This document shows, in pieces, positions 1-5,471 of a stretch of DNA of 7,543 bases. Made by a program: the position numbers and the translations under genes. The DNA is from an uncultured Oscillospiraceae bacterium. Its GTDB lineage: Bacteria; Bacillota; Clostridia; Oscillospirales; Oscillospiraceae. Positions within the stretch are counted from its first letter, which is position 1; the number at the start of each line of letters is the position of its first letter. Under the pieces are notes generated by a model. That model saw nothing but the letters and a program-made list of their open reading frames with translations, made no database searches and was not told the DNA's origin. The stretch spans positions 1 to 7,543 of the forward strand of contig CAKTZP010000106.1 of assembly GCA_934636045.1 (NCBI GenBank), given 5' to 3'.

Positions 1-591
1 TTCGGCTCGTTTGCCGTGGATCCAAAGCCATACCTCGAAGTCTACGACGAGATCATCGTCCCGCCCGAGCAGCGCGCGGCGCAGACGCGCGCTCCCGCGT
101 GGCGCGTGCGTGTGCCGGAGGAAACCGTCGAATTTTGCGACGGCGTGTTCGGCATGGTACGGCAAAGCTTGGCCGCAGACTGCGGCGACTTTATTCTGCG
201 CCGCTCGGACGGGGTATATGCCTATCAGCTGGCGGTCGTCTGCGACGATGCTGACGGCGGCGTGACAGAGGTCGTGCGCGGATGCGACCTGCTGGACTCC
301 ACGCCGCGGCAGATCTGGCTCGACCGGCAGCTCGGCTTCCGTGCGCCGCAGTTTTATCATGTACCGCTGCTGGTTGCGCCGGACGGGCGGCGGCTGAGCA
401 AGCGCGAGCGCAGCCTTGACCTTGCCCATCTGCGGCAGACGCACACGCCGCAGCAGGTGATCGGCTGGCTGGCACATGCTGCCGGGCTGCGCCCGACGCC
501 TCGGCCGATCGCACCGCCGGAGCTTGTGCCGGACTTCCGTTGGGAAGCGATCCGGAAAGAAAATATCCCGATTTTTGCCGAGATCAGTTGA
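1..591 (+). CDS. gluQ: Glutamyl-Q tRNA(Asp) synthetase, 5'-truncated by window edge
   Basis: The frame is open from base 1 and gives 196 residues to a TGA stop, so the true start lies upstream. GluQ-RS is a short paralogue of glutamyl-tRNA synthetase that activates glutamate and attaches it to queuosine at position 34 of tRNA(Asp). Visible family features are the conserved core around residues 63-110 (GDFILRRSDGVYAYQLAVV, then VTEVVRG.DLLDSTPRQIWL) and a KMSKS-type ATP-binding loop, RLSKRERS, at residues 131-138. Only about 60 residues follow that loop, so the anticodon-binding domain of a normal GluRS is absent; this is the reason for calling gluQ instead of gltX. The HIGH motif and any zinc-binding cysteines would lie upstream of the window. 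The GTG at base 16 could be taken as a start, but the family requires more N-terminal sequence. The stop codon overlaps the -35 of the next promoter, so the downstream operon is probably transcribed independently. Confidence 0.88.
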   Translation, partial: FGSFAVDPKPYLEVYDEIIVPPEQRAAQTRAPAWRVRVPEETVEFCDGVFGMVRQSLAADCGDFILRRSDGVYAYQLAVVCDDADGGVTEVVRGCDLLDSTPRQIWLDRQLGFRAPQFYHVPLLVAPDGRRLSKRERSLDLAHLRQTHTPQQVIGWLAHAAGLRPTPRPIAPPELVPDFRWEAIRKENIPIFAEIS

Positions 592-615
592 TATTTCGGG
601 AAATTGTGCTATAAT
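588..615 (+). promoter_or_regulatory. Sigma-A promoter for nfnAB
   Basis: The -35 is TTGATA (588-593), the spacer is 16 bp and the -10 is TATAAT (610-615). The -10 is preceded by an extended-minus-10 TG at 607-608. The -35 hexamer overlaps the last two bases of gluQ and its stop codon region. A start of transcription near 622 would leave a leader of about 30 nt before nfnA. The match is very close to consensus; this is a by-eye call. Confidence 0.8.
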
Positions 616-652
616 GTAAGGGTTGAAGCAATACGCTGAAAGGATGAAGATC

Positions 653-1507
653 ATGTTCAAAATCGTTCGTAAAAAGGAACTGAACGCCGCGGTCACGCTG
701 CTGGAGATCGAAGCGCCGTTTGTTGCCAAAAAGGCGCAGGCCGGTCAGTTCATCATCTTCCGCATCGACGACAAGGGCGAGCGTGTCCCGCTGACCATTG
801 CCGGCTATGACCGGGAAAAGGGAACTGTTACCATCATCTTCCAGAAGGTTGGCCTGACCACGAAGATGCTCGGCGCAATGGAGGTCGGCGATTACCTGCA
901 CGACTTTGTCGGCCCGCTCGGCAAGCCCACCAAGACCGAAGGTCTGAAGCGCGTCTGCGTCGTCGGCGGCGGCGTCGGCTGCGCAATCGCACTGCCCTCT
1001 GCGCAGGCGTTTAAGGAGGCCGGATGCGAGGTCGATGTCATTGTCGGCTTCCGCAACAAGGACATCGTCATTCTGGAGGATGAATTCCGCGCGGCCAGCG
1101 ACAACCTTTATCTCATGACTGACGACGGCTCCTACGGTGAGCACGGCTTTGTGACCGTAAAGCTGCAGCAGCTGCTCGAGGTCGGCCGCACCTATGACGA
1201 GGTGCTGGCAATCGGGCCGATCCCGATGATGAAATTTGTAGCCAAGACCACCGAGCCCTTCGGCGTGAAGACCATCGTTTCCCTCAACCCCATCATGGTC
1301 GACGGCACAGGCATGTGCGGCGGCTGCCGCGTCACTGTGGGCGGCGAGGTCAAGTTTGCTTGCGTCGACGGCCCGGACTTTGACGGACATCAGGTCGACT
1401 TTGCCGAGCTGATGAACCGCAATGGTGTCTACCGTGATCAGGAGGCCGAGGACGAAAAGAATCACATCTGCCGAATGGAAAAGCTCGGCAAGGCGCTCAT
1501 TCAGTAA
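653..1507 (+). CDS. nfnA: NADH-dependent ferredoxin:NADP+ oxidoreductase, small subunit NfnA (SudB-like)
   Basis: The product has 284 residues and is cytoplasmic. Together with NfnB it couples ferredoxin and NADH oxidation to NADP+ reduction by flavin-based electron bifurcation, or runs in reverse. Domain order is a ferredoxin-reductase-type FAD domain (about 1-95, with RVPLTIA at 44-50), a nucleotide-binding domain with the glycine-rich VVGGGVGCA at about 103-111, and a C-terminal [2Fe-2S] region. In that region C222, C225 and C237 are visible, with D217 just before, matching the Asp plus three Cys ligand set known for NfnA. The ATG at 653 is chosen because GAAAGG (638-643) sits 9 nt upstream and the protein then begins MFKIVRKKEL, typical of the family. 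The in-frame ATG at 644 is too close to the ribosome binding site. nfnB follows 16 nt after the stop. Alternative name: sulfide dehydrogenase/dihydroorotate-dehydrogenase-type electron transfer subunit. Confidence 0.9.
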   Translation: MFKIVRKKELNAAVTLLEIEAPFVAKKAQAGQFIIFRIDDKGERVPLTIAGYDREKGTVTIIFQKVGLTTKMLGAMEVGDYLHDFVGPLGKPTKTEGLKRVCVVGGGVGCAIALPSAQAFKEAGCEVDVIVGFRNKDIVILEDEFRAASDNLYLMTDDGSYGEHGFVTVKLQQLLEVGRTYDEVLAIGPIPMMKFVAKTTEPFGVKTIVSLNPIMVDGTGMCGGCRVTVGGEVKFACVDGPDFDGHQVDFAELMNRNGVYRDQEAEDEKNHICRMEKLGKALIQ

Positions 1508-1523
1508 GGGGAGGGAATTCACA

Positions 1524-2906
1524 ATGCCGAATATGTCTATGACCAAGACTCCCATGCCGGAGCAGGACGCCAACGTCCGCAACAAGAATTTCAAGGAAGT
1601 TTCCCTTGGCTACACTGCCGAGATGGCCGTGGAGGAGGCCAAGCGCTGCCTCAACTGCAAAAAGCCGCATTGCGTCGAGGGCTGCCCGGTCAATATCCGC
1701 ATCCCCGAATTTATCTCCAAGGTCGCCGAGGGCGATTTTGCCGCGGCCTATGAGATCATCACCTCCACCAATGCGCTGCCCGCCCTGTCCGGTCGTGTCT
1801 GCCCGCAGGAGAGCCAGTGCGAGTGCAAGTGCGTCCGCGGCGTGAAGGGTGAACCGGTTGCCATCGGCCGTCTGGAACGCTTCGTCGCCGACTGGTACCG
1901 CGAAAACGTCAACAAAATGCCCGAGAAGCCCGAAAGCAACGGCATCCGCGTTGCAGTCGTTGGCTCCGGCCCTGCGGGTCTGACCTGTGCCAGTGAGCTG
2001 GCCAAGAAGGGCTACGCCGTTTCCATTTTCGAAGCGCTGCATACCGCCGGCGGCGTGCTGGTCTATGGCATCCCCGAATTCCGTCTGCCGAAGGCCATCG
2101 TCGCAAACGAGATCAAAAAGCTCGAGGCCATGGGCGTTGAGGTCATGACCAACATGGTCATCGGCAAGGTGCTGTCCATCGACGAACTGTTCGAGATGGG
2201 CTACAAGGCAATCTTTGTCGGCTCCGGTGCAGGCCTTCCGATGTTCATGCACATCCCCGGCGAGGCGCTCAAGGGCGTTATGTCTGCCAACGAGTATCTG
2301 ACCCGCATCAACCTGATGAAGGCCTACAACGAGGAGAGCGACACGCCCGTTATCGTCTCCAAGGCGGTCGCGGTCGTCGGCGGCGGCAACGTTGCCATGG
2401 ACGCTGCCCGCTGCGCCAAGCGTCTGGGCGCGGAGCATGTGTACATCGTCTATCGCCGCGGCGAGGCCGAAATGCCCGCCCGTCTGGAGGAGCTGCACCA
2501 CGCCAAGGAAGAGGGTATTGAGCTTTGCACCCTCTGCAACCCGACCCAGCTTCTTGACGACGGCAACGGCCGCGTCGGCGCAATGGAATGCGTGCGTATG
2601 GAGCTCGGTGAGCCGGATGCCTCCGGCCGCCGCCGCCCGGTCGAGATCCCGGACAGCGCCTTTACGCTGGCGGTCGACACCGTCATCATGGCGCTCGGTA
2701 CCTCCCCGAACCCGCTGATCCGCTCCACGACCCCCGGTCTGGAAACGAACAAGAAGGGCTGCCTCGTCGTCAACGAGGAGAACATGACCACCCGAGAGGG
2801 TGTCTATGCCGGCGGCGATGCCGTGACGGGCGCCGCGACGGTCATTCTCGCCATGGGAGCCGGCAAGAAGGCTGCCGCTGCCATCGACGCGAGCTTCCGT
2901 CAGTAA
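1524..2906 (+). CDS. nfnB: NADPH-binding large subunit NfnB (GltD/GltA-like glutamate synthase small-chain family)
   Basis: The product has 460 residues and is the partner of NfnA. The N-terminal helical domain carries [4Fe-4S] cysteines: C42, C45, C50 and C54, then C93, C99, C101 and C103. An FAD-binding dinucleotide fold follows, with VAVVGSGPAG at 143-152. A second fold for NADPH has VVGGGNVAMDAAR at about 284-296. The C-terminal FAD motif YAGGDAVTGAATVILAMG begins near residue 428. The ATG at 1524 has a strong AGGGGAGGG ribosome binding site 8 nt upstream; the frame is open further upstream but only as overlap with nfnA. Such proteins are often mislabelled 'glutamate synthase (NADPH) small chain'. 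No large glutamate synthase subunit is present here, and the adjacent NfnA makes the bifurcating enzyme the better call. Full length for the family, with a strong terminator 14 nt after the stop. Confidence 0.9.
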   Translation: MPNMSMTKTPMPEQDANVRNKNFKEVSLGYTAEMAVEEAKRCLNCKKPHCVEGCPVNIRIPEFISKVAEGDFAAAYEIITSTNALPALSGRVCPQESQCECKCVRGVKGEPVAIGRLERFVADWYRENVNKMPEKPESNGIRVAVVGSGPAGLTCASELAKKGYAVSIFEALHTAGGVLVYGIPEFRLPKAIVANEIKKLEAMGVEVMTNMVIGKVLSIDELFEMGYKAIFVGSGAGLPMFMHIPGEALKGVMSANEYLTRINLMKAYNEESDTPVIVSKAVAVVGGGNVAMDAARCAKRLGAEHVYIVYRRGEAEMPARLEELHHAKEEGIELCTLCNPTQLLDDGNGRVGAMECVRMELGEPDASGRRRPVEIPDSAFTLAVDTVIMALGTSPNPLIRSTTPGLETNKKGCLVVNEENMTTREGVYAGGDAVTGAATVILAMGAGKKAAAAIDASFRQ

Positions 2907-2920
2907 TTCCGATAAAAAAA

Positions 2921-2958
2921 CGGCCCGAGCTGCTTTTCGCGGCTCGGGCTGCATTTTT
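2921..2958 (+). terminator. Rho-independent terminator of nfnAB
   Basis: GCCCGAGCTGC (2923-2933) pairs with GCGGCTCGGGC (2939-2949) around a 5-nt loop, an 11-bp stem with one G-U pair. A T-run follows at 2954-2958. A run of seven A (2914-2920) precedes it, so it could also stop transcription arriving from the right on the - strand. Confidence 0.85.
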
Positions 2959-3062
2959 GTCATTGCGAGGAGCGAAGCGACGCGGCAATCCGCAACTCCC
3001 GTCCTCGAATGACGACATTCTTGTGATCGCTGCGATTTGCTGTGCAAGCCTCGCAAGGAAAG
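2959..3062. repeat. Degenerate REP/MITE-like palindromic element
   Basis: The left arm starts GTCATTGCGAGGAGCGAAGC (2959-2978) and continues to GGCAATCC (2984-2991). This is the signature of a widespread dispersed bacterial palindrome family. An internal CCTCGAATGAC (3003-3013) is an 11-base inverted match to the arm start GTCATTGCGAGG with one base missing. A second decayed inverted arm can be seen at about 3034-3060 (GATTTGC, then CCTCGCAAGGA). The element is non-coding. A short open frame through it begins MSLRGAKRRGNP, the translation of the repeat itself. The outer boundaries are approximate. A transposase remnant of the family that mobilises REP elements lies about 600 bp downstream. 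Confidence 0.75.
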
Positions 3063-3063
3063 A

Positions 3064-3104
3064 CCCGAACCGTCAAAATGACGGCTCGGGCTTCGTTTAT
3101 TTTT
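3064..3104 (+). terminator. Second terminator-like hairpin with T-rich tail
   Basis: CCCGAACCGTCA (3064-3075) pairs with TGACGGCTCGGG (3079-3090) around an AAA loop, a 12-bp stem with one mismatch. It is followed by a T-rich stretch with TTTTT at 3100-3104. The T-run begins about 10 nt from the stem, so termination would be weaker than at the first hairpin. Its right arm and the following bases resemble 2941-2958, suggesting the two hairpins share an origin. Confidence 0.45.
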
Positions 3105-3156
3105 CGGAAAATCCGGCGATACTTTCGATAAGAATTCTGATCGGAGGGATTTCCAT

Positions 3157-3585
3157 ATGAAGGTAAAGGATATCATGTCATCCAAAATCGTTTCCGTCAC
3201 GCCGGAGGAGAGCGCGTCGGTCGCGGCGCGGCTGCTGGCGCGGCATAACATCGGTGCGCTGCCGGTTTGCAGCAAGGACGGTCGGCTGCGTGGGATGGTC
3301 ACCGACCGCGACATCGTTTTGCGCTGCGTCGCCGCAGACGAGGAGCCCAGCGGTGTAAAAATTGCGGAGATTATGACCCGCCGCGTCATTGCCGTCGGAG
3401 CGGAGGACTCCGTGGAGCGCGCGACCGACCTCATGGCGCACGAGCAGATCCGCCGTCTGCCGGTGCAAAGCAACGGCAAGGTCGTCGGGATGCTCTCCCT
3501 ATGCGACCTTGCCAAGCTTCCGAACTATTCCGCTGAGTTTTCCCAAACTCTGTGTGAAATTTCGTCGAATTTGAAATTCTTATAA
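3157..3585 (+). CDS. Tandem CBS-domain protein
   Basis: The product has 142 residues, consists almost entirely of two CBS domains (about 1-58 and 69-121) and is probably cytoplasmic. The repeated pattern is easy to see: VKDIMSSKIVSVTPEESASVAARLLARHNIGALPV...GMVTDRDIV in the first half and IAEIMTRRVIAVGAEDSVERATDLMAHEQIRRLPV...GMLSLCDLA in the second. CBS pairs (Bateman modules) bind adenosine nucleotides such as AMP, ATP or SAM and act as sensors or regulators. No catalytic or transport domain is attached, so the partner is unknown. GGAGGG (3143-3148) lies 8 nt before the ATG. It stands alone, between terminators on the left and a convergent transposase remnant on the right. I see no convincing promoter close to the start; the cohesive possibility is transcription from within the 3105-3140 stretch. 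Confidence 0.85.
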   Translation: MKVKDIMSSKIVSVTPEESASVAARLLARHNIGALPVCSKDGRLRGMVTDRDIVLRCVAADEEPSGVKIAEIMTRRVIAVGAEDSVERATDLMAHEQIRRLPVQSNGKVVGMLSLCDLAKLPNYSAEFSQTLCEISSNLKFL

Positions 3586-3589
3586 GTAT

Positions 3590-3781
3590 TTATGGGCAAT
3601 ACAGCTTATCCTCTGCCCATCTTGCCGGGTTATTTTCAATGTATTCCATGACGCCGAGATCGTCCGCTTCCTTCCGGATTACATGGTCATAAAAGCCCTT
3701 TTGCCAAAGTGAAAAGCCCGCACGCTTGGATGCAGTACCTTTCAACGAACGAATGACCGTTGCCGCCGTAGGAGCGGTCAA
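3590..3781 (-). pseudogene. C-terminal remnant of a REP-associated tyrosine transposase (RAYT, Y1/IS200-like)
   Basis: About 60 residues resemble the C-terminal end of Y1 transposases of the RAYT group: a helix with VIRSLKGTASKRAG, then SLWQKGFYDHVIRKEADD, then EYIENNPARWAEDK and a stop. Intact members are usually 150 residues or more and carry an N-terminal HUH motif that binds and nicks single-stranded palindromes; that part is missing here. The only start available is a TTG at 3781 inside a palindrome, and the upstream frame hits a TAG at 3791-3793. No ribosome binding site is evident. The remnant converges on the CBS gene, with 4 nt between the two stop codons. I infer it is a dead fossil, not a working gene. 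Family recognition is from motif memory, not from a search. Confidence 0.72.
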
Positions 3782-3797
3782 TGACCGTCCCTACGGC
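3765..3797. repeat. 33-bp near-perfect palindrome at the broken end of the transposase remnant
   Basis: GCCGTAGGAGCGGTCA (3765-3780) is an inverted copy of TGACCGTCCCTACGGC (3782-3797), separated by one base, with two positions that do not Watson-Crick pair in the middle of the arms. Palindromes with a GTAGGG-CGGTCA core are common dispersed repeats in gut Firmicutes genomes. It has no T-run on either side, so it is not a standard terminator. It overlaps the first codons of the remnant frame, marking the point where the transposase homology ends. Confidence 0.75.
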
Positions 3798-3838
3798 AGG
3801 ACTTCAATTTGACAAAATTTCAAAAACTGCAGCGAGAT
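3798..3838. other. AT-rich spacer between the palindrome and the M23 gene
   Basis: This short non-coding stretch lies just downstream of the M23 peptidase stop codon (- strand). I see no T-run hairpin that would serve as the terminator of the leftward operon here or inside the transposase remnant. Termination of that operon is unexplained by simple intrinsic signals. Confidence 0.5.
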
Positions 3839-5032
3839 TTACGGAATTGCGATATAGCCGGCGGGGTTGACGGTGCTGCCGTTGTAATAAATGGTGAAAT
3901 GAAGGTGCGGGCCGGTGGAATTTCCGGTGGAGCCGACATAGCCGATGACCTGTCCCTGCGTGACGGTGTCGCCCTCAGAGACGATGTAGTAGTCCTGATG
4001 GGCATACAGCGTGGAATAGCCGTCGCCGTGGTTGATGACAACGTAATTGCCCCAGCCATAGCCGCTGGCGGCAGTGGAGACCGTGCCGGTCTTGGACGCG
4101 TAGATGGGCGTACCGCGGTTGGCAGCGAGGTCAATGCCGTTGTGAAGCTGGTAGTTTCCGGTGATGGGGTTGGTGCGGTAGCCATAGGGATCGGTCACAC
4201 AGGCAAAGCCGCTCGTCGCAACAGGGAACAGGAAGCCTTTTTCTGTCGGCTGCGGCTGCTCCTTTTTCTTTGCTTCGGTGAGCTCCTGCTCCTTTTTGGC
4301 AATCTGATCGCTCAGCGCGGCAACCTCGGCCTCAGCCTGCAGCTCCGCCGCACGCAGCTTTTCGCGGTCATTTGCAAGGCTCGTCAGCATCGCATCAGCG
4401 TCCGCACGGGACTGCTCAAGCGCCGCCTGCGCCGCGTCGAGCTGCTCGCGCGTTCCGGCAAGCTCCGTCTTCTTTTCGGCAAGGTCCTCCTTTGCCGCGA
4501 GCACCTCGCTCGCCATATCGGCCAGCGCCGAGAGCATTTGCAGGTCGGCGCGGGAGATTTCCTCGACCATGGCCTGACTGGTCAGAAGCTCGGTAAAGCT
4601 GGAGGATGAGAGCAGCACCGACCAGAAGGAAATGTCGCCGCGCTCCTGCACCGCGCGCATACGCAGCTTGTAGCGCCCGGTCAGAGCCTTTTGCTGCTCC
4701 AGCAGCTCGTCAAGCTCTGCCTGCTTTTCGGAGATCAACAGATTGTATTGGTGCAGCTGTGCTTCGAGGTTTTCGACCTCCTGCCGCTTGAGCTCCAGCT
4801 CACGATCCAAGTCGAGCTTGAGCTGCGCATAGTCCGACAGCTGTTCGGAAACGGCAGAAAGATCAGCGGCGATCTTTTCCTGCTCGGCGGCCAAGTCGTC
4901 CGCCTCCTTCTTCAGCCGGTCGAGCTCATCCTGAATCTCGTCTGAGGGAAGCGCACCGGCCGGAAGCAGCAGCGCGCCCAGCAGCCCGACGCAAAGCAGC
5001 AGCGCCGTGAAAATGCGGAATGTTCGTTTCAT
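3839..5032 (-). CDS. Secreted coiled-coil M23 (LytM-type) peptidoglycan endopeptidase
   Basis: The product has 397 residues. A signal peptide spans about 1-27 (KR.., hydrophobic LLLCVGLLGALLL, PAGA and likely cleavage before LPSDE). A long heptad-rich coiled coil runs about 32-125 and 150-258 with an uncoiled break around 130-148, the architecture of EnvC/NlpD-like and PcsB-like wall regulators. The C-terminal M23 domain (about 268-397) keeps the zinc and catalytic residues: H297 and D301 in HNGID, H345 in YAHQ, and H376/H378 in HLH. It should cleave peptide cross-bridges of peptidoglycan outside the membrane, perhaps in cell separation. The ATG at 5032 is chosen because GGAGGG lies 7 nt upstream; a TTG at 5047 would put the ribosome binding site inside the gene. 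It has its own promoter, although apbE and the NusG_II gene lie upstream in the same direction. No FtsEX genes are nearby. Confidence 0.88.
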   Translation of the reverse strand: MKRTFRIFTALLLCVGLLGALLLPAGALPSDEIQDELDRLKKEADDLAAEQEKIAADLSAVSEQLSDYAQLKLDLDRELELKRQEVENLEAQLHQYNLLISEKQAELDELLEQQKALTGRYKLRMRAVQERGDISFWSVLLSSSSFTELLTSQAMVEEISRADLQMLSALADMASEVLAAKEDLAEKKTELAGTREQLDAAQAALEQSRADADAMLTSLANDREKLRAAELQAEAEVAALSDQIAKKEQELTEAKKKEQPQPTEKGFLFPVATSGFACVTDPYGYRTNPITGNYQLHNGIDLAANRGTPIYASKTGTVSTAASGYGWGNYVVINHGDGYSTLYAHQDYYIVSEGDTVTQGQVIGYVGSTGNSTGPHLHFTIYYNGSTVNPAGYIAIP

Positions 5033-5039
5033 AGCAAGG

Positions 5040-5086
5040 CCCTCCAAAGCGTTACGATTTTGTAATCATTGTAACACATTGGAGGG
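5040..5086. repeat. Imperfect 16-bp inverted repeat over the M23 gene promoter and Shine-Dalgarno
   Basis: CCCTCCAAAGCGTTAC (5040-5055) and GTAACACATTGGAGGG (5071-5086) are inverted copies matching at 14 of 16 positions, separated by 15 bp. One arm covers the gene's Shine-Dalgarno sequence (GGAGGG on the - strand). The other covers the -10 element and the bases upstream of it. The spacer also holds part of a TTACAA-TGA-TTACAA direct repeat. Confidence 0.7.
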
Positions 5087-5096
5087 TAAAATGCAA
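5068..5096 (-). promoter_or_regulatory. Promoter of the M23 peptidase gene
   Basis: On the - strand the -35 is TTGCAT (5096-5091), the spacer is 17 bp and the -10 is TACAAT (5073-5068). TGT directly before the -10 gives an extended-minus-10. The -35 is a poor match (3 of 6), so the extended -10 would carry most of the recognition. Transcription would start near 5061, about 30 nt before the ATG. Confidence 0.6.
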
Positions 5097-5114
5097 GCTT
5101 TCGGTCGAATTATT

Positions 5115-5471
5115 TCAGCCGACCATGCCGTCGAGCGCGGAAGCGGTCGAAAAGCGGATGACCAGCCGGTTGGGAAGACACACGATCGGCGCGCCGGAGT
5201 TGGCCGGGGCGTGGCGCACGCAGTCCTGCGAGGCGCAGGAGGCCTCGATCACGCTGACCTTACCGTCCGCGACACACAGAATATTTTCGCCGTATTCACT
5301 GGTCACGGTGTACTCGCCGGGTTCGGACAGGTCGAGCGTCAGCACCAGCACGCCGTCGGAATAGACCTCCGCCGTCGTTCCAGCCGGGGTGAGGCAGGGG
5401 AGCAGCAACATTGCGGCAACACACAGCACACAGAACGCGGCAAGCAGGATGACCCATGTTCTCGTTTTCAT
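5115..5471 (-). CDS. NusG domain II (NusG_II) membrane-anchored protein
   Basis: The product has 118 residues. One N-terminal membrane segment or uncleaved signal spans about 5-26 (WVILLAAFCVLCVAAMLLL), so the rest faces outside the cytoplasm. The C-terminal part matches NusG_II proteins: a short beta-rich domain with C79, C84 and C98 and the ending IVCLPNRLVIRF. Despite the name, there is no NGN or KOW domain, so it is not a transcription elongation factor. Family members are typically found beside apbE and in many Clostridia near membrane electron-transport genes; their exact role is not established. Its ATG overlaps the apbE stop (ATGA), indicating translational coupling. The cysteines could bind metal or form a disulfide; that is inference. 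Confidence 0.78.
   Translation of the reverse strand: MKTRTWVILLAAFCVLCVAAMLLLPCLTPAGTTAEVYSDGVLVLTLDLSEPGEYTVTSEYGENILCVADGKVSVIEASCASQDCVRHAPANSGAPIVCLPNRLVIRFSTASALDGMVG

Noticed and set aside
1..591. Standard glutamyl-tRNA synthetase (gltX)
   Set aside because: Too little sequence follows the KMSKS-type loop for an anticodon-binding domain.
623..652. Earlier TTG start for nfnA
   Set aside because: It lies at the predicted transcription start, has no ribosome binding site and adds residues not expected in the family.
1422..1523. Extended N-terminus for nfnB from a GTG inside nfnA
   Set aside because: The extra 34 residues are nfnA read in another frame, and a strong ribosome binding site lies just before 1524.
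584..1594. 336-codon open frame on the - strand opposite nfnA
   Set aside because: Shadow of nfnA in GC-rich DNA; runs into the gluQ end and nfnB start, with no ribosome binding site and no family resemblance.
2959..3092. Possible CRISPR array from repeated CGAGG and GGCTCGGGCT words
   Set aside because: The units are inverted or only two in number, without regular spacing or unique spacers of constant length.
2957..3160. Small + strand protein beginning MSLRGAKRRGNP
   Set aside because: This peptide is the translation of the REP arm, a well-known spurious annotation; no ribosome binding site.
1497..3515. Very long open frame (672 codons) on the - strand across nfnB, the repeat region and the CBS gene
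   Set aside because: It is antisense to two clear genes and crosses two hairpins and a repeat. Its residue make-up is the Arg/Ala/Asp/His-rich type expected from GC-rich shadow frames, and it has no recognisable domain.
3582..3612. Weak inverted repeat ATAAGTATT / AATACAGCTTAT between the CBS gene and the transposase remnant, possible terminator
   Set aside because: The arms need a three-base bulge, are AT-rich and lack a T-run; not supportable as a terminator.
3809..4609. 266-codon + strand frame opposite the M23 peptidase gene
   Set aside because: The opposite strand encodes a signal peptide, coiled coil and complete M23 active site; this frame is its complement.
3839..5032. Phage endolysin
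   Set aside because: It has a Sec signal peptide and long coiled coil, no neighbouring phage genes, and its own cellular promoter.
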